Source of the DNA: Granulicella aggregans
GTDB taxonomy: Bacteria; Acidobacteriota; Terriglobia; Terriglobales; Acidobacteriaceae
Direction of reading: 5' to 3'
Length of the DNA: 64,000 nucleotides
Assembly: GCF_014203275.1 (NCBI RefSeq)
Contig: NZ_JACHIP010000002.1
Location: forward strand, 186,001 to 250,000
A program made the position numbers and the translations under genes. The notes under the pieces are model-generated. The model searched no databases, was not told where the DNA came from, and was given only the letters and a program-made list of their open reading frames with translations. Shown in pieces: positions 16,027 through 24,338 of this stretch (positions are counted from its first letter, which is position 1; every line of letters begins with the position of its first letter).

Positions 16027-18285
16027 ATGCGCAAGCTCCCAGCATCTCTGCTTCTCCTGCTCGTTCTCCTGCTCCCCTCAACTCCATCCCGAGCCAACGT
16101 CTTCGGCCAGATTCGCGGTATCGTCCACGATCCCCAGCACCGCCCCATCTCCGGGGCGTCCGTCAGACTCAAATCCGCTAACTCCGACTTCACTCAAGTA
16201 GTAATCAGCGGCCCCGACGGTGCCTTTGCCTTCCCTGCCCTTGCTCTCGGCGACTACGTCGTCACCATCTCCGAATCAGGCTTCGGAACGCAGGCTCAAG
16301 CAATCACCCTCGCCTCTGGCACCTCGCCGCTGCTGCACTTCGAGCTTGCCGTCGGCAGCGTCACGCAGTCGATCACCACCGAAACCACAGCCTCGAATAT
16401 CAACACCGTCACCCCCACCACGCTCGTCGACCGCACCGACATCGCGCTCACCCCGGGCGCGGATCATACCAACAGCATGGCCATGATCACGGACTTCGTC
16501 CCTGGTGCCTACATGACCCACGACATGCTGCACATGCGCGGCGGCCACCAGATCAGCTGGCAGATCGACGGCGTCGAGATCCCCAATACCAACATCGCCA
16601 GCAACGTCGGCGCACAGATCGACCCCAAGGACATCGACTACATCGAGGTCCAGCGCGGCAGCTACACGGCCGATACCGGCGACCGCACCTATGGCGTCTT
16701 CAACGTCGTTCCCCGCACCGGCTTCGAGCGCGACCGCCAAGCCGAGCTCGTCCTCAGCGCCGGCAACTTCTACCAGACCAACGACCAGATCAACTTCGGC
16801 GACCACACCGAGAAGTTCGCGTACTACGCCAGCCTCAATGGCAACCGCAGTAACTACGGCTTGGCCCCGCCCGTGGGCCAAGTCTTGCATGATGCCGCCA
16901 ACGGCTATGGTGGCTTCGCCTCGTTTATCTACAACCGCACCCCGGCAGACCAGTTCCGCCTCGTCACTCAACTTCGTCAGGACTACTTCCAGATCCCTTA
17001 CGACCCCGACCCCAACAGCATCGCCAACAAGGACTTCGACTCCAGCGGCCTCCGCGACGGCCAGCACGAGACCGACGGTGTCGTCGCCTTCTCCTACATC
17101 CACACCTTTGACCCGACGACTGTCCTGCAAGTCTCTCCCTTCTTCCACTACAACCAGTCGAACTACGAATCCCCTCTTACCGATACACCGGTCGCGACAA
17201 CCTCGGACCGCACCTCTAACTACGCCGGCGCCCAGGCTTCCATCACCACCGAAATCGCCCACAACACGCTGCAGATGGGCCTCTACAGCTTCGGTCAACA
17301 CGATAGCTACTTCTTCAACGCATCTTTCGCGAACGGTGGGGTTCCCGACGCGGCCTCCGGCGGCGTCATCGAAACCTATCTCTCCGACACCTACAAGCCC
17401 ACAGGCTGGCTCACTCTCCTCGGCGGGTTCCGCTCGACCGAGTTCCGCGGTGCCTTCACCGAGACGTCCACCGATCCGCGCGTCGGCGCTGCCGTCCGTA
17501 TCCCACGCCTGAACTGGGTCTTCCGCGGCTTCTACGGCCGCTTCTACCAGCCGCCACCGCTGCTCACCGCGCAGGGTCCGATCGTTCAATTCGCCGCAGA
17601 CAATAACACCGCCTTCACCCCACTCCACGGTGAGCGCGACGAAGAGCACCAGTTTGGCGTGCAAATCCCCTACAAAGGCTGGCTGCTCGACGCGGACACC
17701 TTCAAGACTCGCATCAACAACTTCCTCGACCACTCCAACATCGGCGACTCCAGCATCTACTACCCCGTCACCGTCGATGGTGCGCTCGTTCGCGCCTGGG
17801 AGCTGTCACTTCGCAGTCCACGCTTATGGAAGCTCGGCCAGGCCCACCTCGCCTACTCCAACCAGATCGCTGAGCAACGCGGCAACATCACCGGCGGCCT
17901 CATCTGCACGCCCGTCGGCGACCCAGCCTGCGATGCCGGCTTCGACTACACACCCGTCGACCACGACCAACGCAACACCCTCAATGTCGGCTTCAACGCG
18001 ACGCTGCCGCTACGCATCACCGCCTCCACGAATGTGTACTATGGCTCCGGCTTCGTGAACGGAAGCACAGACGATCCACGCTACCCAAACCCTTACTTGT
18101 CCCCGCACACCACCTTCGATCTCTCCGTGGGTAAGAGCTTTGGCGAAAACATCACCGCCTCCGTCACGGCTCTCAATGCCGCTAACCGCCGCCTCCTGCT
18201 CGACAATAGCCTCACCTTCGGCGGCTTCCACTACAACGACCCACGTCAGCTCTACGCTGAGTTGCGCTACAGGTTTCACTTCTAG
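16027..18285 (+). CDS. TonB-dependent receptor with carboxypeptidase-regulatory-like domain
   Basis: Start at 16027 is supported by AAGGA six bases upstream; the product has 752 residues. Residues 1-24 form a signal peptide (LLLLLVLLLPSTPSRA). Residues about 28-115 are a CarboxypepD_reg-like beta-sandwich (GQIRGIVHDPQHRPISGASVRL, GPDGAFAFPALALGDYVV). A plug domain follows (DFVPGAYMTHDMLHMRGGHQISWQIDG shortened: HMRGGH, QIDGVEIPN, IEVQRGSY) and then a beta-barrel ending in YAELRYRFHF with the terminal aromatic residue. At about 750 residues it is smaller than the giant Oar-like receptors of this phylum. The ligand is unknown; the Cys/His protein upstream hints at a metal. A terminator follows. 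Confidence 0.88.
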   Translation: MRKLPASLLLLLVLLLPSTPSRANVFGQIRGIVHDPQHRPISGASVRLKSANSDFTQVVISGPDGAFAFPALALGDYVVTISESGFGTQAQAITLASGTSPLLHFELAVGSVTQSITTETTASNINTVTPTTLVDRTDIALTPGADHTNSMAMITDFVPGAYMTHDMLHMRGGHQISWQIDGVEIPNTNIASNVGAQIDPKDIDYIEVQRGSYTADTGDRTYGVFNVVPRTGFERDRQAELVLSAGNFYQTNDQINFGDHTEKFAYYASLNGNRSNYGLAPPVGQVLHDAANGYGGFASFIYNRTPADQFRLVTQLRQDYFQIPYDPDPNSIANKDFDSSGLRDGQHETDGVVAFSYIHTFDPTTVLQVSPFFHYNQSNYESPLTDTPVATTSDRTSNYAGAQASITTEIAHNTLQMGLYSFGQHDSYFFNASFANGGVPDAASGGVIETYLSDTYKPTGWLTLLGGFRSTEFRGAFTETSTDPRVGAAVRIPRLNWVFRGFYGRFYQPPPLLTAQGPIVQFAADNNTAFTPLHGERDEEHQFGVQIPYKGWLLDADTFKTRINNFLDHSNIGDSSIYYPVTVDGALVRAWELSLRSPRLWKLGQAHLAYSNQIAEQRGNITGGLICTPVGDPACDAGFDYTPVDHDQRNTLNVGFNATLPLRITASTNVYYGSGFVNGSTDDPRYPNPYLSPHTTFDLSVGKSFGENITASVTALNAANRRLLLDNSLTFGGFHYNDPRQLYAELRYRFHF

Positions 18286-18293
18286 TCTCCGAA

Positions 18294-18322
18294 GCAAAGG
18301 GCCACAGCCAGTGGCCCTTTGC
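18294..18322 (+). terminator. Hairpin terminator after TonB receptor
   Basis: Perfect 12-base stem GCAAAGGGCCAC (18294-18305) and GTGGCCCTTTGC (18311-18322), five-base loop, nine bases after the stop codon. The T-run is short (three T), so efficiency is uncertain. Confidence 0.65.
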
Positions 18323-18376
18323 GACGATCTGAACTCTGATAAGCTATCGCTATCTATTCGACGAAAGGAAGGAACC

Positions 18377-18448
18377 ATGAAGACATTCAAAATGCCCGGC
18401 GACCCCAAAGCATCGGCTGCGTTCCTTCCCGCCGTCTCGCGCATCTAG
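18377..18448 (+). CDS. Candidate 23-residue small ORF
   Basis: ATG at 18377 is preceded by AAAGGAAGG at 18364-18372, a near-ideal ribosome binding site, and opens a frame of 23 codons (starting MKTFKMPGDP, ending in SRI) that stops at 18448. It stands alone between the terminator of the TonB receptor gene and the ABC exporter gene 132 bases downstream. It could be a leader peptide, a small functional peptide or a relic of a longer gene. The sequence has no Cys and no recognised precursor-peptide motif. The main evidence is the ribosome binding site. Confidence 0.35.
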   Translation: MKTFKMPGDPKASAAFLPAVSRI

Positions 18449-18580
18449 ACCAATTCTCAGATTCCATCTGAAGGTCTCCAGCACAGTCTAACGACGGCTT
18501 CCGGCACGCCCATTCCCTATTCAATTTGGATTCCTCCGTGGACCTCGTGTCCTCCACACTCTGTTCTCTGGCGAGCTTCT

Positions 18581-20419
18581 ATGAGCAAAATCTCCAACAA
18601 AGGCGCAATGCGCGAAGTGCTAGCCTTTCTGTTCCGTCACTGGCGACGCGAAAAGCTTCTGGTCGTGTGGGTGTCAACATGCATGATCGCGGCCACAGTT
18701 TCCGACTTGCTGCTGCCGGTTTATTCTGGCAAACTCGTCGACGCAATCGCAGTTCACTCAGCAACGAGTACGTTGGCGCTACACGATGCTCTGCGCGCCA
18801 TTGTGATGATGGCAATCTTAGGCGCGGCAATGACGGCCCTGCGCTACGCGGGAATGATGGGCATCATCCGCCTGACCTTGCGCCTGATGTTCCGTTTTGC
18901 CGGCGACTCCTTCTGGCGTGTGCAGCGGTTTTCAACTGACTGGCACGCGAACAACTTCGCAGGTGCAATCGTGCGCCGCATCACGCGCGGCATGTGGGCT
19001 GTCGACACGATGGACGACATCCTGCTGCTCGAGATGTTGCCCGCTCTGCTCGTGCTTGTCGGCGCTTCGCTGCTGCTGGGTCTACGCTGGCCGGGGATGG
19101 GCGTCATGGTCGCGGTAGGTGCTGTGGCGTACATCGCGATATCAGTCTCGCTGTCGCTCTATTACGTCGCTCCTGCGGCTCGGCTGTCCAATGCTCAGGA
19201 CACGCGCATCGGAGCGGCAATCGCAGATGCGATCACCTGCAACCCGGTGGTCAAGTCGTTTGGCGCGGAGAGCCGCGAAGATCACCGACTGTCGAAGATC
19301 CTCGGTAAGTGGAACAGCCGAACATCTCGGACATGGGTGAAGGCAACCGCTAACGGCAGTCTGCAGATGCTTCTCTTGCAGGGCTTGCGCACCCTGGTGC
19401 TCGCCTACACGGTATGGCTGTGGTGGCAAGGCCGCGCGACTGCCGGTGACATGACGTTCGTGTTGACCAGCTACTTCATCGTGCATGGCTACTTGCGTGA
19501 CGTAGGACAGCATGTGCGCAACCTGCAGCGCTCCGCCAACGAGATGGAGGAGATGGTCCACTTCCACTCGCAGCCACTCGGCGTGTCTGATCGCGCCGAT
19601 GCGAAGCCGATCCGTGTGACGACTGGCGAAATCGTCTATGACCACGTGACCTTCTGTTACGGGGGACAAACCGAGCCTCTGTTCAAGGACTTCTCCTTGC
19701 GGATTCGTTCCGGTGAACGCGTAGGGCTGGTGGGTCATTCAGGATCAGGCAAGACGACCTTCGTAAAGCTGCTGCACCGGCTGTATGACGTGGGGAGCGG
19801 AAGGATCGTCATCGACGGACAGGACACCTCACATGTGACACAGGCCTCGTTGCGCGAGCAGTTGGCGCTGGTGCCACAGGAGCCCATCCTCTTTCATCGC
19901 ACGCTTGCGGAGAACATCGCCTATGCCAGACCAGATGCTGCGATGGACGAGATCGAGCACGCAGCACGGCTTGCTAATGCGCACGAGTTCATACAGCGTC
20001 AGCCGAAGGGATATCACACGCAGGTCGGTGAGCGCGGCGTGAAGCTCTCTGGGGGCGAACGGCAGCGCGTGGCGCTAGCGCGGGCGTTTCTGGCCAATAC
20101 ACCGGTGCTAGTGCTCGATGAAGCTACCTCGAGTCTCGACTCGGAGTCAGAGGCGTTGATTCAGCAGGCGATGGAGCGCCTGATGGCAGGCCGAACCTCC
20201 ATCGTGATTGCGCATCGGCTTTCAACCGTTCGCGTGCTCGACAGGATTCTCGTCTTTGAACACGGAAGCGTGGCCGAGGAGGGAACGCACGAGGAACTGG
20301 TACAGCTCGAAGGAGGCACCTACAGGAGACTCTTTGAGCGACAGGCACTCGGCCTCCTCATTGACAACGAGAGCGAACTTGATGAGCCAGATTTTCTGGA
20401 CAGTGAGCTTGCATCTTGA
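18581..20419 (+). CDS. ABC exporter, fused permease and ATPase
   Basis: A 612-residue type I ABC exporter half-transporter (MsbA/LmrA-like). Residues about 20-310 carry six transmembrane segments (LLVVWVSTCMIAATVSDLLL shortened: CMIAATVSDLLLPVY; LLVLVGASLLLGLRW). Residues about 350-590 form the ATPase with Walker A GHSGSGKTT at about 385-393, Q-loop LVPQEP, signature LSGGERQRVALARA near 489, Walker B VLVLDEATSSLDS near 508 and switch His in IAHRLST. No N-terminal C39 peptidase is present. The start is uncertain: ATG 18581 has a weak upstream site, while Met10 at 18608 has AAAGG upstream. Substrate unknown. No partner half-transporter is adjacent, so it is probably a homodimer. Confidence 0.88.
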   Translation: MSKISNKGAMREVLAFLFRHWRREKLLVVWVSTCMIAATVSDLLLPVYSGKLVDAIAVHSATSTLALHDALRAIVMMAILGAAMTALRYAGMMGIIRLTLRLMFRFAGDSFWRVQRFSTDWHANNFAGAIVRRITRGMWAVDTMDDILLLEMLPALLVLVGASLLLGLRWPGMGVMVAVGAVAYIAISVSLSLYYVAPAARLSNAQDTRIGAAIADAITCNPVVKSFGAESREDHRLSKILGKWNSRTSRTWVKATANGSLQMLLLQGLRTLVLAYTVWLWWQGRATAGDMTFVLTSYFIVHGYLRDVGQHVRNLQRSANEMEEMVHFHSQPLGVSDRADAKPIRVTTGEIVYDHVTFCYGGQTEPLFKDFSLRIRSGERVGLVGHSGSGKTTFVKLLHRLYDVGSGRIVIDGQDTSHVTQASLREQLALVPQEPILFHRTLAENIAYARPDAAMDEIEHAARLANAHEFIQRQPKGYHTQVGERGVKLSGGERQRVALARAFLANTPVLVLDEATSSLDSESEALIQQAMERLMAGRTSIVIAHRLSTVRVLDRILVFEHGSVAEEGTHEELVQLEGGTYRRLFERQALGLLIDNESELDEPDFLDSELAS

Positions 20420-20532
20420 AGAGTCTCGAGAGCAGAAGCAGCTTCAGCCTGGATGGACCGTCGTTCTCTTCTCGGCGGTCGCAGAATGGAGGTGAAGCCT
20501 GGACAAGATCGACTACGGGCCTTCTTGAACCA

Positions 20533-21020
20533 TCAGAATTTGGTCAACGGAGTGAGCCGGGAAACTGGGAACTGCCCCCTAATTGGTCTGACCACGAAAC
20601 TCCTCATTGAGGAGCTTCCTTTGCCCGGATCGGCAAATGCTCTCAGCTCTGAAAACGGAACTACCCAAAGAACATAATTTGGAATGAGAGGCTTGGCAGC
20701 GTCGGATTGAGCCCGAACTTGGGCAACTTGCCACAAAGTATCGTCGCTTCTCCCTCGAAGATACCTCGAGTAGGTATGACGCAACGGTTCTATGGGTGAT
20801 TGGGCGCATTACAAATATGACTTTCGTGAAGAGTCTCTGTTGGGCCAATAGTTCAAGTTCTAGCCAGAGGCCCTCGGTATCGCTAAGCAGCACCACAATC
20901 AATCTGGCGATGTCAGAGCTTTTCATCACAGAACTTAGGCAAGCGTAGTTTCTGCGAAGAGCAGGATCTGGCCATTAGGAAGAGAAATTGACACGTGCTC
21001 ATTCAAGTTATTCACCTAGA
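20533..21020 (-). pseudogene. Decayed coding remnant, unknown protein
   Basis: Three minus-strand frames in succession show protein-like content but none is a complete gene. About 21010-20935 gives LNEHVSISLPNGQILLFAE before a stop; 20929-20750 gives SSDIARLIVVLLSDTEGLWLELELL followed by LFTKVIFVMRP; about 20745-20600 in another frame gives VAQVRAQSDAAKPLIPNY and VLWVVPFSELRAF. The middle part recalls the 'a.lIvll.g.TeGl.wEle.l...l..k.ifvmpp' pattern of some conserved bacterial membrane-associated proteins. The frame changes suggest a pseudogene with at least two frameshifts. The surrounding kilobase has lower GC and no intact gene. Confidence 0.3.
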
Positions 21021-21601
21021 GATAATAATGCTTAGTGATCACGCTGGCTAACTTGTCGGTCGGAAGTGGGTCGCTCCGCGCGCCTTTGAAGGGCTGCAGG
21101 CTGAATGAGATTTCTACTGAGAGTTTGGCCCCGGAATAACTTACCCAATCAGGCTTGAGCACGTTTTAGGCACGCACACCTGCGAGCTGCGGTACCTACA
21201 ACATAATGAAGCAGCTGATATGGTGCCACGAGAGAAACTTGATAAGCGTGAATCTTGAAAACCGTTTAGAGCCGGTAAATCAACGGGTAAAGAACCATCG
21301 GACGAGCTCGGGATGCCGCCGAGCTGTAGCAGTCGTGGTATTCTACCGCCTCAGATTCTGGCGCGTCCCATCATTAGCGTTTAATGACACCGTTGAGGAG
21401 CCGCGAGGCTTAACTCGCGAAAGCGCCGAAAATCACATCACCCGAAAGAGAAGTCCGGAGCTTCTATGTTCTCTATTCTCAATCTACAGCAGGCTTCCTG
21501 AACTGTAAGTCGCCAGTCGATCCCCGCCGCCCGCTCGATGCTTCCCAACCACTACGTCCTGAATCACAGGATCTGCGTACTTTGATTGAAGGTTTCCCCG
21601 C
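21021..21601. other. Gene-poor region upstream of cyclase
   Basis: About 580 bases with lower GC than the flanks. Open frames up to 100 codons exist but their translations have no recognisable domain and mixed composition. It must include the promoter of the adenylate cyclase gene. No repeat, tRNA or hairpin of note was seen. Confidence 0.4.
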
Positions 21602-23365
21602 ATGGTAAAGAGCGAACAGTCCACGAACTACTCGGCGGCCATATGGACGGTCTGGAAGATGGCTGCAGTCATCGCGGAGCAGGACCATACACAGATCCAG
21701 CCGGTTCAGTTCCTATCGTGTATTTGCTCGCAAATCTCCCATGCGGACATTGCAAACCTGGGCGAGCCCAACATCAAGACTGAATTGGATGAAGTAGCGA
21801 AGGTATTCGACACCCACGGCCTCTACTGTAACGAGATGCTGCAACGGTTGCAGCCGCCCGGCACCCGCACCCCTTTGACATCTCTACCACCGTCTCAGCT
21901 TTCCGGTCGTGACCCTGTGTCGAGGTCGGCGGTTACCAAGAGGGCATTCGAGTTTGCCGTTTCGGCCGCAGCACAGGAGTCGATGGACAAGGCCCGGCTT
22001 CGCCACTTGGTCGCGGGCATTCTCGAGCACGACCGCGAACTCTGCGCGGTGCTAGGCATCGATCCGGTGCAGCGTGCAGAGCTGGCAACCGATCTCTCCA
22101 TCAACCGGAGCTACCCTAAGCTATCGAGCGAATTTGCCGTACCGCACTTCCAGAAGACCGATAGCACAGCGGACGTGTTGCGCGCGGTCGACGCTAACTC
22201 CATCCTCAATCTGAAGATCGATTGGAGTGTCGTCGGCCCAAAGTACCAGGAACTCTGCGAGATGGCCTGGAAGGTTGGTGCCTGCGGCAAGGTCGGCCCG
22301 CTGCTTCAGTCGGTTATCGAAAAGATGCTTGAGTTCATTCCGCGCGCGACACATGGCGCGATCTTGATTCTGGACCGAAAAAATGGATCGTTAGACCTGA
22401 TGGCGCAGGCCCCTCGAGGGGAGCCTTCGTTGAGCATGACCTCGGCCCGCCAGGCCATCGATACCAAGCAGGCGTTTGTCTGGCAATCTCATCGAGATAT
22501 GACCAAGACGCAGTTCGATAGCCATCTCGAGTCCGGCATATATGCCCCGATCATCGCGGACGACAGATGCTTCGGGGTGATCTGCCTGAACAGCAAGAGC
22601 GGCGGACATCGCCTGACAGACGAAGATCTCTCCTTGGCGGTCACGCTTGGCCACCAGATCGGGCTGGTCTTCTCAAACCGCGATCTCAAGACGGAACTCA
22701 CTCAAAACGTAAAAATCCTCGAACGCCTGATGCCCAACTTTTCTCCAAAGGTGAGCAAGCACCTCGTCGACCGTGCAAAGGCCGGCGAACTTAAGCTGGG
22801 CGGACAGCTTTCAGATGTCACCATCCTGTCTGCCGACATCCGCGGCTTCACGGTCATGGCCGCCGAGATGGAGACCGGGGACCTCATCGCGCTTCTCAAC
22901 GATTACTTCGCCGCCATGGTCGAGTGCGTCTTCGCTCATGGAGGCACGATCGACAAGTTCATCGGCGATGCCCTGCTCGTTGTCTTCAACAGTCCGGAAC
23001 CCTTGGAGCATCATATTGAGCAGGCCGCAAAAACGGCTTTAGCGCTACAGGTAGCAGCTCAGGGCGTCAGCGAGCGGCGGCGCATCAGTCGCCTCCGGGC
23101 CTGCGAGATCGGCATCGGGGTGCATACCGGCGAGGTCATCCATGGCTTTATCGGATCCGCTGAACGGATGGAGTTCACTATCATCGGGGACGCCGTCAAT
23201 CTTACCTCGCGTTATTGTTCCTCTGCCGGCCCGGGCGACATCATCATCAGTCCGCAGGTCTATGAGAAGATCTGGCACTCCATTCAGGTGAAAGCCATAG
23301 AAGTGGCTACAAAACACGAAGGCAACCTCAACGCCTACAAGCTCCTTGGCCTCAAGAGCAGCTGA
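21602..23365 (+). CDS. Class III adenylate cyclase with GAF domain
   Basis: A 587-residue protein with three parts: an N-terminal region of about 200 residues without a recognised name, a GAF-like domain at about 230-370 (HGAILILDRKNGSLDLMA, GIYAPIIADDRCFGVICLN), a helical linker, and a class III cyclase homology domain at about 400-580. Catalytic features: metal Asp in SADIRGFT (about residue 410) and in FIGDALLVVF, purine-selecting Lys in TIDKFIGD and Thr in FTIIGD, and transition-state Asn/Arg in GDAVNLTSRY. The Lys/Thr pair favours ATP over GTP. Start is uncertain; no clear ribosome site precedes ATG 21602. It converges on the PP2C gene with 3 bases between stops, next to the kinase/phosphatase operon. 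Confidence 0.85.
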   Translation: MVKSEQSTNYSAAIWTVWKMAAVIAEQDHTQIQPVQFLSCICSQISHADIANLGEPNIKTELDEVAKVFDTHGLYCNEMLQRLQPPGTRTPLTSLPPSQLSGRDPVSRSAVTKRAFEFAVSAAAQESMDKARLRHLVAGILEHDRELCAVLGIDPVQRAELATDLSINRSYPKLSSEFAVPHFQKTDSTADVLRAVDANSILNLKIDWSVVGPKYQELCEMAWKVGACGKVGPLLQSVIEKMLEFIPRATHGAILILDRKNGSLDLMAQAPRGEPSLSMTSARQAIDTKQAFVWQSHRDMTKTQFDSHLESGIYAPIIADDRCFGVICLNSKSGGHRLTDEDLSLAVTLGHQIGLVFSNRDLKTELTQNVKILERLMPNFSPKVSKHLVDRAKAGELKLGGQLSDVTILSADIRGFTVMAAEMETGDLIALLNDYFAAMVECVFAHGGTIDKFIGDALLVVFNSPEPLEHHIEQAAKTALALQVAAQGVSERRRISRLRACEIGIGVHTGEVIHGFIGSAERMEFTIIGDAVNLTSRYCSSAGPGDIIISPQVYEKIWHSIQVKAIEVATKHEGNLNAYKLLGLKSS

Positions 23366-23368
23366 GAC

Positions 23369-24316
23369 CTACCACGGCCCCCAAACGGCGACGCAAACGG
23401 CTGCTCCGGCGAGAAGCGCCGTGACCGCAAGCAAGGTGTAGAGTCTGCCTCGACCGAAGCGCTTCAGAAATCCACCTCCCTTAGCTGGAGCTTCGCCGAT
23501 CTTCACCAGCGCGATGCTGATGTTGTCTCCACCGCCTCCGGCCAGCGCCAACTCCAACAGACGGTCTGCGATCGACGCCGTGCTCCCTCCTCTGGAAAGT
23601 ATCTCTTCGAGTTGCTCTGGCGAAGTGTATCCCCAGAGTCCGTCGGAACAGATCAGCAGCAGGTCGTCTGTTTCGATCCCATGGGCTGAGACATCCATCT
23701 GTCCCTTGGGCTGGCCCAGGCTGCGCGTCAGGATGCTGGCATTGGGGTGAGAGCGTGCCTGCTCGCTCGACAGAATTCCCTGGTTGATCATGCGCTGCAC
23801 GACCGAGTGGTCTTCCGTCAGGATCTCGCAGACACCACGGCGCGCGCGGTAGACCCGGGAGTCTCCGATGTGTCCGACGTATGCCTTGTGCTCGGCCAAC
23901 AGCACCAGGGCAACGGTTGAGGCCATCTCCTGCATCCCCGCCGGCCCGGCCAGGCGGGCGTCGGCGAGTCGCGCATTCACCCACATGGTTGCCTGCTGCA
24001 AACTGTCGGCGGGGTCGCTCCCGGCACGGACTTTGGCGAGAAAGCGGCGGTATTCGTCGCGTCCCAGCGATGCCGCCCGCGAGCCTCCGGTGTGGCCGCC
24101 TACACCATCGAAGACGAAGAATAGCTCACCCAGCGGAACACCAAAGCAATCGACGCGGTCCTGATTCTCTTCGCGAACGAGGCCGGGATGGGAGCGCAGG
24201 CTGCTTTCGGCCACGCTCGAACGAGATCTCGATTTTGATCTACCAGAAGCTTTGCCAGAATGATCGACACTGGTGACTTGGCTTGCGTCGTCGAACTCGT
24301 TCTCTATTTTCCCCAT
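23369..24316 (-). CDS. PP2C-family Ser/Thr protein phosphatase with C-terminal membrane anchor
   Basis: A 315-residue Stp1/PrpC-type phosphatase. Metal-binding and catalytic motifs: RxxNQD as REENQDRVD near residue 48, FVFDGVGGH (Asp near 70), GHIGDSRVYR near 148, LLLICSDGLWGYT near 222 and GGGDNISIALVKI near 262. A single hydrophobic helix at about 288-310 (LYTLLAVTALLAGAAVCVAVW) anchors it in the inner membrane by its C-terminus. It is the last gene of a four-gene minus-strand unit that begins with a Ser/Thr kinase, and it presumably reverses that kinase's phosphorylation of the double-FHA ABC transporter 22 bases upstream. Confidence 0.9.
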   Translation of the reverse strand: MGKIENEFDDASQVTSVDHSGKASGRSKSRSRSSVAESSLRSHPGLVREENQDRVDCFGVPLGELFFVFDGVGGHTGGSRAASLGRDEYRRFLAKVRAGSDPADSLQQATMWVNARLADARLAGPAGMQEMASTVALVLLAEHKAYVGHIGDSRVYRARRGVCEILTEDHSVVQRMINQGILSSEQARSHPNASILTRSLGQPKGQMDVSAHGIETDDLLLICSDGLWGYTSPEQLEEILSRGGSTASIADRLLELALAGGGGDNISIALVKIGEAPAKGGGFLKRFGRGRLYTLLAVTALLAGAAVCVAVWGPW

Positions 24317-24338
24317 GAATCACTGACTGAGCCTGTCC

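Noticed and set aside
16276-17733. 485-codon open frame on the minus strand
   Set aside because: Antisense shadow of the TonB receptor gene; Val/Gly/Asp-rich translation without structure.
21206-21508. 100-codon open frame before the cyclase gene
   Set aside because: No ribosome site, no domain and unusual composition; judged noncoding.
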